From contig NZ_FNUC01000004.1 in assembly GCF_900106035.1 (NCBI RefSeq), forward strand, positions 682,001 through 746,000: 64,000 nucleotides of DNA, given 5' to 3'. Origin of the DNA: Jiangella alba (lineage in GTDB: Bacteria > Actinomycetota > Actinomycetes > Jiangellales > Jiangellaceae). The notes below the pieces were generated by a model. That model searched no databases, was not told where the DNA came from, and saw only the letters and a list, made by a program, of their open reading frames with translations. Position numbers and translations under genes: made by a program. Below, in pieces: positions 35,991-44,662 of the stretch (within the stretch, counting starts at the first letter, position 1; every line of letters begins with the position of its first letter).

Positions 35991-37096
35991 CGGACGACCT
36001 GCGCGCGCTCGCCGAGGCCAGCCACCGGGTCATCGCGACCCACCAGGCCCCGTCCGGCGCGTATCCGGCCAGCCCGACGTTCAGCGCGTACCGCGGCTAC
36101 AGCTGGTTCCGCGACGGCGCGTTCATCGCCGAGGGCGCCAGCCGCTACGGCGACGCCGACGGCCCGGCGGCGTTCCACCGCTGGTGCGCCGACGTGCTGG
36201 TCAAGCGGTCCGACCAGGTCGACGCGCTGGTCGCGCGGGCGCTCGTCGGCGAGCGCATCCCCGTCGCCGACATGCTGCCGACGCGGTACACGATCGACGG
36301 CGGCGTCGGGAACGACCCGTGGTGGGACTTCCAGCTCGACGGTTACGGCACCTGGCTGTGGGCGCTGGCCGCGCACGCCGACCGGCACGGTCCGGTCGAC
36401 GGCGTGGACGGCGGCGTGGCGACGGCGGTCCGGTACCTCACGACGTTCTGGGCCCGGCCCTGCTACGACTGGTGGGAGGAGCACGTCGACCACCGGCACG
36501 TGTCCACGCTGGGCGCGATCCGGGCCGGGCTCGCGGCGGCTGTGTCGCACCCGGCGCTGTCCGCGGCGCTCACGCCGGCCGAGCGCGGGGCCGCGGCTGA
36601 CGCCGTCGCCGCCATCGATGCGCTGGTGCTGTCGTCGGGCGTCGTGGACGGTCACCTGACGAAGTGGCTGGGTGCGGCCGATGTCGACGCGAGCCTGCTG
36701 GCCTGCGTCGCGCCGTTCGGGCTGGCCACCGGTGACCTCGCGCGCGCGACGGTGGCCGCGGTCGAGGACGCGCTGTGCGTCGACGGCGGGGTGCACCGGT
36801 ACGCGGCCGACACGTTCTACGGCGGCGGGCAGTGGCCGCTGCTGACGGCGTTCCTCGGCTGGAACCAGGCCGCGGCCGGCCGGGTCGAGGACGCCTGGAC
36901 GTCGCTGCGGTGGGTCGCCGCGCAGGCGACCCCGTCGGGCGAGCTGCCGGAGCAGGTCGGGCACCACCTGCTGGCGCCGGAGCGCGAGCAGGAGTGGATC
37001 GACCGCTGGGGCACCGTCGCGACGCCGCTGCTGTGGTCGCACGGCATGTACCTGACGCTGGCCGCGGAGCTCGGCCTGGTGGGGAGGGCCCGATGA
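35987..37096 (+). CDS. GH15-like glucohydrolase (glucoamylase/isomaltose glucohydrolase type)
   Basis: 369 residues from GTG 35987, overlapping the lipoprotein stop. It has an (alpha/alpha)6-barrel pattern with the GH15 landmarks GYSWFRDGAF, a WWEEHVDH block carrying the likely catalytic acid, and PSGELPEQ with the likely base near Glu319. No signal peptide is present, so it acts on imported sugar. It is short for GH15 and has no N-terminal super-beta-sandwich, as in bacterial isomaltose-type exo-enzymes. Linkage specificity is inference. Confidence 0.82.
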   Translation: MTDDLRALAEASHRVIATHQAPSGAYPASPTFSAYRGYSWFRDGAFIAEGASRYGDADGPAAFHRWCADVLVKRSDQVDALVARALVGERIPVADMLPTRYTIDGGVGNDPWWDFQLDGYGTWLWALAAHADRHGPVDGVDGGVATAVRYLTTFWARPCYDWWEEHVDHRHVSTLGAIRAGLAAAVSHPALSAALTPAERGAAADAVAAIDALVLSSGVVDGHLTKWLGAADVDASLLACVAPFGLATGDLARATVAAVEDALCVDGGVHRYAADTFYGGGQWPLLTAFLGWNQAAAGRVEDAWTSLRWVAAQATPSGELPEQVGHHLLAPEREQEWIDRWGTVATPLLWSHGMYLTLAAELGLVGRAR

Positions 37097-39312
37097 TCCG
37101 GCACCGTCCGTTCGGCTCCGAGCACCCGTACGCCGTCACCGGCGACCAGCGGGTGCCGGCGCTGCCGGTCGACGGCGAGACCTGCGAGCTGCGGGTCCGG
37201 GCGTCGGCGTCGGTCGTCTCGGTCGTCTGCGAGTGGTCCGGCCCGTCGGGGGTGGAGACGTGGCCGCTGCTGGCGCCGTCCGCCGGTCCCCTCGCCGGCG
37301 ACGGCGAGGCCGACGGCGGGCACCTGGCCGCCGCGCAGGCGCGGTCGCTGGCGGACCGGTCGTACTGGTCGGTGACGACGCCGCCGCTAGCCGCCGGGAC
37401 GACGTACCGGTACCGGTTCGTGGCGACGCTGTCGTCGGGTGCGGCGCGGCGGACGCGGTGGTTCCCGGTGGCGGCGGGCGCGTGGTCGTCGTCCTCGTCG
37501 CTGTCCCTGGACGTCGAGGGCGACCGGCTGGTGCCCGGCAGCGTCGAGTGGCTGACCGGCCCGGAGGGGCCGCGGCGGGTCCGGTTCGCGCTGCGACTGG
37601 AGCCGGACGAGCGAGTCGTCGGGTTCGGCGAGCGCTACGACGCCGTCGACCAGCGCGGCCGCACCCTCGACGCCGTCGTGTTCGAGCAGTACAAGGCGCA
37701 GGGCGCGCACGGGCGGACGTACCTGCCGATGCCGTTCGCGCTGGTGGTCGGCCCGTCGTCGTCGTGGGGGTTCCACATCCGGACGGCCCACCGCAGCTGG
37801 TACGACGTCGGCGCGACGACGCCGGACCGCCTGGTCGTCGAGGCCGACCTCGACGGTTCCGACGCGCTGTCCGTCGGGGTCTTCGCCGGGACGCCGGCCG
37901 ATGTGCTGCGCGGCTTCCTCGCCGAGGCCGGGCAGCCCGAGGAGCTGCCCGACTGGGTGTTCCGGCTCTGGGCCAGCGGCAACGAGTGGGACACGCAGGC
38001 CCGGGTCATGGCGGAGCTGGACGCGCACCGTCAGCACGACATCCCCGTCGGCGCGCTGGTCATCGAGGCGTGGAGCGACGAGTCGACGTTCACCGCGTTC
38101 CGCGACGCGGTCTATGACGTGAACGAGGACGGCGGGCCGCACCGGCTGGCCGATTTCACCTTCCCCGCCGACGGCGCCTGGCCGGACCCGCGCGGGATGG
38201 TGGAGGAGCTGCACTCGCGGGACGTTCGCGTCCTGTTGTGGCAGATCCCGCTGTTGAAGGTGCGGCCGCACCCTCGGGGCCAGCAGGCCGCCGACGTCCG
38301 CGCGGCGGTGGCCGGCGGGTTCGTCGTCACCGAGTCGGACGGGCGGCCGTACCGCAACCGCGGCTGGTGGTTCCCGCTGGCGCTGATGCCGGACCTCGCG
38401 TCGGAGAAGGCGCGCGAGTGGTGGACGTCGAAGCGCCGGTACCTCGTCGAGGAGCTCGGCATCGACGGCTTCAAGACCGACGGCGGCGAGCACGCGTGGG
38501 GACACGATCTGGTGCACGGCTCCGGCCGGGGGCTCGCGGGGAACAACCGGTTCCCGGTCGAGTACGCGCGGGCCTACGGTGACCTGCTGCGGTCGGCGGG
38601 CAAGGCGCCGGTGACGTTCAGCCGGGCCGGGTTCACCGGGTCGCAGGCGCACGGCGCGTTCTGGGCCGGCGACGAGGACTCGACGTGGGCCGGGTTCCGC
38701 GCGGCCGTGGTCGCCGGGGTGACCGCGGGCGCGTGCGGCATCGTCTACTGGGGCTGGGACCTCGCCGGCTTCTCCGGTGACGTGCCCGACGCCGAGCTGT
38801 ACCTGCGCGCCGCGGCGGCGTCGGCGTTCATGCCGATCATGCAGTACCACTCGGAGTTCAACCACCACCGGTTGCCGCTGCGCGACCGCACGCCGTGGAA
38901 CGTCGCCGCGCAGACCGGGGACGAGCGGGTGCTGCCGGTGTTCCGCCGGTTTGCGCACCTGCGCGAGCGCCTGGTGCCGTACCTGTCGTCGTCGGCCGCT
39001 TCTGCTGTCGCCGGCGGGGCGCCGCTGATGCGCGGGCTGTTCTTCGACCACCCCGCTGATCCTTCTGCCTGGTCGGTCGTCGACCGCCAGTTCCTGCTGG
39101 GTGACGACCTGCTGGTGGCGCCGGTGCTGTCCGCCGGCTCGTCCACCTGGGAGGTGTACCTGCCGGCGGGCTCGTGGGTGGATGTCTGGACCGGTGCGCC
39201 GGTCGAGGGCGGGCGGACAGTGACGCGGCCGGTGCCGCTCGACGAGATCCCCGTCTACTGCCGCGCGTCGGCCTGGCCGTCGCTGCGTTCGGCGTTCGCG
39301 GACCTCCCGTAA
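37093..39312 (+). CDS. GH31 alpha-glucosidase-family enzyme
   Basis: 739 residues from ATG 37093 (ATGA overlap). An N-terminal beta-sandwich precedes the barrel. The nucleophile is Asp463 in GIDGFKTDGGEH and the acid/base Asp527 in FWAGDEDSTW, both classic GH31 positions. MQYHSEFNHHRLP and the C-terminal beta domains follow. With no signal peptide it should act in the cytoplasm on the same imported alpha-glycoside as the GH15 enzyme. Alpha-glucosidase is likeliest; alpha-xylosidase or other GH31 activities cannot be excluded. Confidence 0.9.
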   Translation: MIRHRPFGSEHPYAVTGDQRVPALPVDGETCELRVRASASVVSVVCEWSGPSGVETWPLLAPSAGPLAGDGEADGGHLAAAQARSLADRSYWSVTTPPLAAGTTYRYRFVATLSSGAARRTRWFPVAAGAWSSSSSLSLDVEGDRLVPGSVEWLTGPEGPRRVRFALRLEPDERVVGFGERYDAVDQRGRTLDAVVFEQYKAQGAHGRTYLPMPFALVVGPSSSWGFHIRTAHRSWYDVGATTPDRLVVEADLDGSDALSVGVFAGTPADVLRGFLAEAGQPEELPDWVFRLWASGNEWDTQARVMAELDAHRQHDIPVGALVIEAWSDESTFTAFRDAVYDVNEDGGPHRLADFTFPADGAWPDPRGMVEELHSRDVRVLLWQIPLLKVRPHPRGQQAADVRAAVAGGFVVTESDGRPYRNRGWWFPLALMPDLASEKAREWWTSKRRYLVEELGIDGFKTDGGEHAWGHDLVHGSGRGLAGNNRFPVEYARAYGDLLRSAGKAPVTFSRAGFTGSQAHGAFWAGDEDSTWAGFRAAVVAGVTAGACGIVYWGWDLAGFSGDVPDAELYLRAAAASAFMPIMQYHSEFNHHRLPLRDRTPWNVAAQTGDERVLPVFRRFAHLRERLVPYLSSSAASAVAGGAPLMRGLFFDHPADPSAWSVVDRQFLLGDDLLVAPVLSAGSSTWEVYLPAGSWVDVWTGAPVEGGRTVTRPVPLDEIPVYCRASAWPSLRSAFADLP

Positions 39313-39323
39313 TTCGGTCGTCC

Positions 39324-39353
39324 GGGGTCACCCTCGTGCGGCAGGGTGACCCC
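39324..39353 (+). terminator. 11-bp perfect hairpin between the GH31 operon and the VOC gene
   Basis: GGGGTCACCCT (39324-39334) pairs perfectly with 39343-39353 across an 8-base loop, beginning 11 bases after the GH31 stop and ending on the base before ATG 39354. It can terminate the operon, but it also overlaps the CAGGGT -10 of the next gene and so may be an operator. Confidence 0.6.
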
Positions 39354-39776
39354 ATGACGTCCCGCATCTCACACACGAGCATCGACTGCGCCAACGCCTA
39401 CGAGCTGTCCGAGTGGTGGAAGCAGGTCCTCGGCTACGTCGACATCCCGGACGACCCGAACGAGGCCGGCCACGACGAGTGCATGATCCAGACGGCCGAC
39501 GGCAGCCACATGGTGCTGTTCATCGAGGTCCCCGAGGGGAAGACGGTCAAGAACCGGGTGCACTTCGACCTGCGGCCGACCGACCGCACCCAGGACGAAG
39601 AGATCGAGCGGCTGCGCGCCATCGGCGCCACCGAGGTGGCCGACCTGCGCGGCAAGTACGGCCCCGGCACCGGCTGGGTGACGATGGCCGACCCCGAGGG
39701 CAACGAGTTCTGCATTCTCCGCAGCGACGCCCAACTGGCCGCCGCGGCGGCCGCCACCGCCGCCGAGCCCGCCTGA
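39354..39776 (+). CDS. VOC-family glyoxalase-like protein
   Basis: 140 residues with the Glyoxalase_6 pattern: HTSIDCANAYELSEWWKQVLGY, MVLFIEVPEGKTVKNRVHFDLRPTD and WVTMADPEGNEFCIL with conserved His and Glu positions. The C-terminus is poly-Ala. Substrate unknown. ATG 39354 lies 6 bases after CAGGGT, consistent with a leaderless mRNA, and directly abuts a perfect 11-bp hairpin. A G-poor repetitive tract follows. Confidence 0.85.
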   Translation: MTSRISHTSIDCANAYELSEWWKQVLGYVDIPDDPNEAGHDECMIQTADGSHMVLFIEVPEGKTVKNRVHFDLRPTDRTQDEEIERLRAIGATEVADLRGKYGPGTGWVTMADPEGNEFCILRSDAQLAAAAAATAAEPA

Positions 39777-40394
39777 CCGCGGCACCGGTCTCCACACCAC
39801 CTCGTCGCCCCCCGGCCCCGGCCCCGGCCCCGGCCCCGGCCCCGGCCCCGGCCCCGGCGTCAGGCTGCCGCACCACCCCACGTCCGCACCATCACCCCCG
39901 CGCCAGCCCTCGCCACGCCAGCCCCCGCAGCGTCGGCCACAGCACAGCCCCACGTTCGCACCATCACCCCCACTGCGCCACACCCCCCGCGGCGCCGGCC
40001 GGCCCGCCACCTCACCCCGTCACCCCGCAACACCGCACCATCACGCCGCGCGCCACCCCCACGGCACCGACCAACCCGCCACCCTCACCTCGTCACCCGG
40101 CGCGCCACACCCCGCGGCGCGCCGGTCCCACGCCGGCCCGCCACCTCACCCCGCAACACCACCCCACCACCGCGGCGTCGCCTCCGCGCACCACCCCGCG
40201 GCGCCGGCCAACCCGCCACCTCACCTCGTCACCCGCAGCACCGCCCCGCCACCGCACCATCACCCCCACGCACCCCACCCCGCGGCGCCGGCCGACCACC
40301 GGCCCACTGCCCACCCCCTTCGTCGCCCCGCGGCGCCAACCTGCGCGATCCCCGTCGAACAGCCCCGAAGAGCCGGACATGCCGGGACCAACGG
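39777..40394. repeat. 620-bp C-rich, G-poor degenerate repeat tract
   Basis: The plus strand is dominated by C with A. Short motifs recur in variant form: CCGCCACCTCACC(C/T)CGTCACCC, CGCGGCGCCGGCC and ACCGCACCATCAC, each several times between 39865 and 40310. Open frames through it are Pro/Thr/His or Gly/Arg low complexity and do not look coding. It opens with a perfect (CCCCGG)8 array and ends just before the leader of the metal-transport operon. Confidence 0.75.
39810..39857. repeat. Eight perfect tandem CCCCGG hexamers
   Basis: Eight uninterrupted 6-bp units. The minus strand reads (GGGGCC)8, a sequence able to form G-quadruplexes. A pure hexamer array of this length should be prone to slippage. 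Confidence 0.95.
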
Positions 40395-40494
40395 GATGTT
40401 CACCCGGGATTCACGCGCCCGACGGCCCGACGGCGGCTGGTGCGCGCCCGGCCCCTGTTGGCTGTGCGGAGTCCCGTACGCCGAAGGAGGGCCG

Positions 40495-41193
40495 GTGCCG
40501 CACGTCCACCACCGCCGGTTGGTCGCCGCGCTCGCGACCGCCGCTGCCGTCGCTGCGATCGGAGCCGCCACGCCGGCCGCCGCGCATCCGTTCGGCCCGC
40601 CGCTGTCGGCCCGGTTGGACGTCGACGGCGCGGAGGTGGCGGTCACGTGGACCGCGGCCGAGGACGACTGGGTGAACCTGGGCGAGTTCCTCGGCGCGTT
40701 CACCGGCCAGACCGATCAGACCGGCGGCATTGGCGGGCAGCTGACCGGCGCCGACCTGCTGGCCCGCTCGGACAACCTGCCCAGCTACCTGCTCTCGCAC
40801 TTCGTCGTCGAGCAGGACGGGCGGCCGTGCGAGGGGCAGGTCACGCAGCTGGAGGAGCTGCTGACGCTCGGCGCCGGCATGGTCTACACGTGCCCGCGGC
40901 CGGTCGGCACGGTGCAGCTGACGGTCACGACGCTCACCGATATCAACGAGAACTACCGCACGGTCGTCACGTCGGACGACGCGTCGGAGCCGGCGCAGGC
41001 GCTGTTCACGAACACGACCGCCACGCAGCAGTGGAGCTTCGACGCGACGACGACCGGCCTCGGCACGGCGCGCGTCGCACTGATGGCGGCCGGCGCGCTC
41101 ATCCTGGCCGCGCTCGCCGGCATCCTGCTCTGGTGGCGTCGCGGTGCCACCCAGCGCGCGACGGCTCCCGACCCGGTCGGGGCGGCTCGGTGA
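40495..41193 (+). CDS. Secreted, membrane-anchored partner protein of the NicO transporter
   Basis: 232 residues from GTG 40495, with AAGGAGG 4 bases upstream. Signal peptide VAALATAAAVAAIGAATPAAAHP; mature N-terminus AHPFGPPLSARLDVDGAEVAVTW. The extracytoplasmic domain has two Cys (RPCEGQ, VYTCPRP), and one C-terminal membrane segment (VALMAAGALILAALAGILLWW) is followed by a basic end. Similar proteins sit before NicO/RcnA-type transporters in actinobacteria; a metal-handling or assembly role is likely but unproven. Its stop overlaps the transporter start (GTGA). Confidence 0.8.
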   Translation: MPHVHHRRLVAALATAAAVAAIGAATPAAAHPFGPPLSARLDVDGAEVAVTWTAAEDDWVNLGEFLGAFTGQTDQTGGIGGQLTGADLLARSDNLPSYLLSHFVVEQDGRPCEGQVTQLEELLTLGAGMVYTCPRPVGTVQLTVTTLTDINENYRTVVTSDDASEPAQALFTNTTATQQWSFDATTTGLGTARVALMAAGALILAALAGILLWWRRGATQRATAPDPVGAAR

Positions 41194-41999
41194 ACTGGCT
41201 CTACGAACTCGACAACCGGCTGATCTCGCTCTTCGACAACCCCGGCGTCTGGTGGGCCGGACTGGTCGTGGCCGTCGTGGTGGGCTGTGCGCACGCCGTC
41301 GCGCCCGGGCACGGCAAGACGATCGCCGCGGCGTACCTGATCGGCGCGCACGGACGCTACCGCGACGCGCTGCTGCTGGGCGCGATCGTCGCGGGGATGC
41401 ACACGTTCTCGGTGCTCGTGCTGGCCCTCGGCTGGGTCGGCCTGACCGCGTCCGGCGGCACCGACACGCGGCTGCTGACCTCCTGGCTACAGGTCATCTC
41501 CGCCCTCATCGTCCTCGCCGTCGGGGTCGGGCTGCTGCGACGGTACGTGCGCAGCGTGCGGTCGGCGCCGGAGCTCGCCGCTGCCGGGAGTGGGCACGGC
41601 CACGGCCACGGCCACGGTCATGGGCACGGCCACGGTCATGGGCACGGGCCGCCGCCCGGCGTGGCGCCGTGGTCGCGCCGTGGTCTGGTCGCGCTCGGCC
41701 TGTCCGGCGGCCTGCTGCCGTCACCGTCGGCGTTCCTGATCCTGGTCAGCGGCATCCTCACCGGCCGAACGGCGTACGCGCTGATCCTGGTGCTCTGCTT
41801 CGCCATCGGGCTGGCCGGGACGCTGACCGCGGTCGGCCTGCTGGTGATCAAGGGCAGCTCGCTGCTGACCGACTCGGCGCGCCGCTCGTCCCGGCTCACC
41901 TTCCTCACCCGCGCCGTGCCACTGGTCGCAGCCCTCGGCGTGACGCTCGGCGGCCTCGTCTACCTCGTGGTCGGCGCGACCGCGGTCTGGTCCGCCTGA
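41190..41999 (+). CDS. NicO/RcnA-family nickel/cobalt transporter
   Basis: 269 residues with six membrane segments. The family motif HAVAPGHGKTIAAAYLIG is in the first helices, followed by GMHTFSVLVLA. A cytoplasmic loop of alternating His-Gly (about ten HG pairs, residues ~131-152) is a metal-binding stretch typical of RcnA-like proteins. GLSGGLLPSPSAFLIL follows. It probably exports Ni2+/Co2+, although uptake is possible for NicO members. Translated with the upstream secreted partner. Confidence 0.88.
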   Translation: MNWLYELDNRLISLFDNPGVWWAGLVVAVVVGCAHAVAPGHGKTIAAAYLIGAHGRYRDALLLGAIVAGMHTFSVLVLALGWVGLTASGGTDTRLLTSWLQVISALIVLAVGVGLLRRYVRSVRSAPELAAAGSGHGHGHGHGHGHGHGHGHGPPPGVAPWSRRGLVALGLSGGLLPSPSAFLILVSGILTGRTAYALILVLCFAIGLAGTLTAVGLLVIKGSSLLTDSARRSSRLTFLTRAVPLVAALGVTLGGLVYLVVGATAVWSA

Positions 42000-42098
42000 C
42001 CGCGGCCTCAACACCGAACGGCAACCGCTCGCCACAGGATGGTGACGCCGCCCGCGGCCACGGCCCATCCGCTCACTCGGCGGCGAGTTGATAGGGGT

Positions 42099-43592
42099 CT
42101 AGGACTTCGCGACCTCCAGGAAACCGTCCTGCACGAACGCCCGCACTTGCGGCAGCAACTCGGCCCGCAACTCGGCCGCGTCGACCGACAGCACCGTCGC
42201 CAGTGCGTCCACGATGGTCCCGGCCGGCAACGTCCCGTCGCAAGCGCCGACGAACCCGGCCTCGGCGGTCCCGGCGGTGACGGCGCGCAACAGGCCACGT
42301 CGCTGCCGCAGCACGATGTGCTCGGGATCCTCGTCGCCGGGCCGCCCGATCTGCTCCTGCACGACGCCGTCGGCCTGGGTCAGCCGAGCGGCCAGCAGCG
42401 CGTCGTCGTCGACACGAAGGTCGGTCACGCGGTCGAACCACGCTCCGACCGCTGGGCCGAGCGGCTGCTCGACGGCGTGCGGCCATTCCTCGATGCGGAC
42501 GGACGGGTCAGCGGCACCGGTCCGCCGCAGCGCGATCCAGCCGAACCCGATGCCCTCGACGGACTGCTCGTCGAACCACCGCAGCCAGTCGGCGTAGCGC
42601 TGGGCGTATCCGGTGTCGCCGATCTCGCCGGAGTCGCGCAGCCACAACTCGACGTACTCGGCGGGATCCTCGACCTCGCGCTGGATGACCCACGCGTCGC
42701 AGCCGGTCGAGGCCACCCACGCGCCGAGCCGGTCACGCCAGTCGACCCCGCGCACGTGCGTCCAGTTCGCCAGCGACTGCAGCAGCCCGCCGTCGGCGAG
42801 ATGGCGGGCGCCGTCGACGACGACGCGGCGGGAGATCTCGTCGCCGGGCAGGCCGCCGTCGCGGTAGACGTGCGTGCCACCGGGCGAGACGACGAACGGC
42901 GGGTTGGTCGCGATCAGATCGAACGTCTCGCCGTCCACCGGTTCGAACAGGCTGCCGCGGCGCAGGTCGACGTCCAGGCCGTTGAGACCGACGGTAAGGG
43001 CGGCCAGCGCCAGCGCCCGCGGGTTCACGTCGGTCGCGACGACCCGCTCGCTGTGCCGGGCGAGGTGCAGCGACTGCACGCCGCAGCCGGTGCCGAGGTC
43101 GAGCGCGCGCGAGACCGGCCGGCGCACGGTGAGCTGTGCGAGCGTGCTGGACGCGGCGTTGAGGCCGAGGACGTGGTCGTCGGGGATCGGCGTCCGCTGA
43201 CCGTCCATGCCCGGAGTGAGGTCGGCCACCACCCACCAGTCGCCGGCGTCGTCGGCGTACGGCCGGATGTCGACCGCGGCTCGGACGGTGTCGCCGTCGG
43301 CGCTGGCCTCGAGGATGCCGCCGGCCAGCAGCGGCTCGACCGGCAGCACCCGCTCGAGCAACCGCCGCTCGACGGGCGTCTGCAGCGACCAGAGCCGTGC
43401 CAGCAGCGCCGCCGGTTCGTCCGACCCGGCGACGGCGAGCCGGCCGGGGGTGGTCTCGTTGCGGTCCAGCGCCGCTGCCGCCCGCGGACCGAGCAGGTCG
43501 CGAACGCCGTCGACGGTGTACCCGGCCGCCGCCAGCGCGTCGCGCACGCGGGCGACGTCGTCGTCGGACAGGCCGGGAGTCAGAGTCGTCAC
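42099..43592 (-). CDS. Class I SAM-dependent methyltransferase with N-terminal accessory domain
   Basis: 497 residues from GTG 43592. Residues ~1-145 form an accessory domain (LWSLQTPVERRLLERVLPVEPL). The Rossmann methyltransferase follows with motif I ALDLGTGCGVQSLHLA, motif II VVATDVNPRALALA and the NPPF motif IATNPPFVVSPG seen in glutamine- and adenine-N-methyltransferases. A ~200-residue C-terminal domain completes it. Targets may be a protein or RNA; not determinable. The start lies 7 bases after CAGAAT, a -10 that overlaps the divergent phosphotransferase promoter. Confidence 0.87.
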   Translation of the reverse strand: MTTLTPGLSDDDVARVRDALAAAGYTVDGVRDLLGPRAAAALDRNETTPGRLAVAGSDEPAALLARLWSLQTPVERRLLERVLPVEPLLAGGILEASADGDTVRAAVDIRPYADDAGDWWVVADLTPGMDGQRTPIPDDHVLGLNAASSTLAQLTVRRPVSRALDLGTGCGVQSLHLARHSERVVATDVNPRALALAALTVGLNGLDVDLRRGSLFEPVDGETFDLIATNPPFVVSPGGTHVYRDGGLPGDEISRRVVVDGARHLADGGLLQSLANWTHVRGVDWRDRLGAWVASTGCDAWVIQREVEDPAEYVELWLRDSGEIGDTGYAQRYADWLRWFDEQSVEGIGFGWIALRRTGAADPSVRIEEWPHAVEQPLGPAVGAWFDRVTDLRVDDDALLAARLTQADGVVQEQIGRPGDEDPEHIVLRQRRGLLRAVTAGTAEAGFVGACDGTLPAGTIVDALATVLSVDAAELRAELLPQVRAFVQDGFLEVAKS

Positions 43593-43610
43593 GGCGAATA
43601 TTCTGTCGCG
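43593..43610. promoter_or_regulatory. 18-bp divergent leaderless promoter with overlapping -10 elements
   Basis: Plus strand: TATTCT (43599-43604), 6 bases, ATG 43611. Minus strand: CAGAAT (43605-43600), 7 bases, GTG 43592. The two -10 hexamers overlap around the palindrome GAATATTC, so one polymerase should exclude the other. Confidence 0.65.
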
Positions 43611-44537
43611 ATGGCACGAGCGGTCGGCGTCCGAGTCCGGTATGAGGTGGTTCCCGCGGCGGTGCGCGCGTGGGTCGAGACGTCGCTCGGCGGCCCCGTC
43701 GTCAGGACGGACGAACAGACCGGCGGGATGTCGCCGGGGTGCGCGACGCGACTGGCCACTGCCGGTGGACGGACGGCGTTCGTCAAGGCGGTCGGCGCAT
43801 CGCTGCAACCGGACACGCCGGCGCTGTTCCGCCGCGAGATCGACGTGCTGCGCGCCCTCCCGCCGGCGCCGTACCGGCCGGCGCTGTTGGCGGACTACGA
43901 CGACGGCGACTGGGTCGCGCTGCTGCTGGAGGACGTCGACGGCCGCCCGCCGGATCTCGCCGACCCCCACGGTGCCGACGCGACGGCTGTCCGCGAGCTG
44001 GTCGGTCGGCAGGCCCGCGAGCTGACGCCGTCGCCACCGGGGGTGAGCGACAACCGGCGACTGCCGGAGATGGCTGAGCGCTGGCGGGACCGCTGGGCCG
44101 AGCTCGCCGGCGCACCGGACCACGTCCTGCCGCCGTGGATGGCCGGCCAGACCGCGCGGCTGTACCGGCGGGTCGCGACGCTGCCGGAGCGGCTCACAGC
44201 CGAGGCGCTGTGCCACTGGGACGTCCGCGAGGACAACCTGCTCGTCCGGCCGGACGGCACCGCGGCGATCGTCGACTGGGGAATGTCGTGCCTCGGACCA
44301 TCCTGGGGCGACGCGTTCATGCTGGCGCTGACCTGGGTGGACACGCCCGTGTTCGACGAGTTGATGGCCGCCGAGCCGGTCGCCCCGGAAGTGGTGACGG
44401 ACCTGCTGCTGGCCTTCGCCGGCGGGCAGGCCTGGCGTGGGGCGCAGCCACCGCAACCCGGGCTGCCGACGTTGGCGGATTACTGCCGCGCGGAGGCGGC
44501 GCGCGGGTTCGCCGGAGTCCACCGGCGGCTCGGCTGA
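43611..44537 (+). CDS. APH-like phosphotransferase
   Basis: 308 residues with a kinase-like fold: VRTDEQTGGMSPGCATRLAT as the nucleotide loop, AFVKAVGA with the ATP-contacting Lys, catalytic loop CHWDVREDNLLV (HWDxxxxN variant of HGDxxxxN) and metal-binding IVDWGMSCLGP. Such proteins phosphorylate small molecules such as aminoglycosides, macrolides, homoserine or choline, and most environmental members have unknown substrates. ATG 43611 follows TATTCT by 6 bases. Confidence 0.87.
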   Translation: MARAVGVRVRYEVVPAAVRAWVETSLGGPVVRTDEQTGGMSPGCATRLATAGGRTAFVKAVGASLQPDTPALFRREIDVLRALPPAPYRPALLADYDDGDWVALLLEDVDGRPPDLADPHGADATAVRELVGRQARELTPSPPGVSDNRRLPEMAERWRDRWAELAGAPDHVLPPWMAGQTARLYRRVATLPERLTAEALCHWDVREDNLLVRPDGTAAIVDWGMSCLGPSWGDAFMLALTWVDTPVFDELMAAEPVAPEVVTDLLLAFAGGQAWRGAQPPQPGLPTLADYCRAEAARGFAGVHRRLG

Positions 44538-44662
44538 CGCCACGCACACCGCCGAACCCGCTGGGGTCAGCGCAGCCACCCCGGGACCAGGTCGCTCGCC
44601 GGCTACGTCGAGGACCAGCGCCGCTTCCGCAACGGCGTCGTCCAGCTGCGCTACCGGGCCGG

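Noticed and set aside
39777-40394. Repeat tract considered as a CRISPR array
   Set aside because: Repeats are degenerate, irregularly spaced and without unique spacers, and there are no cas genes.
40380-40494. Leader of the NicO operon considered as a cobalamin or NiCo riboswitch
   Set aside because: I could not find the conserved core elements of either class.
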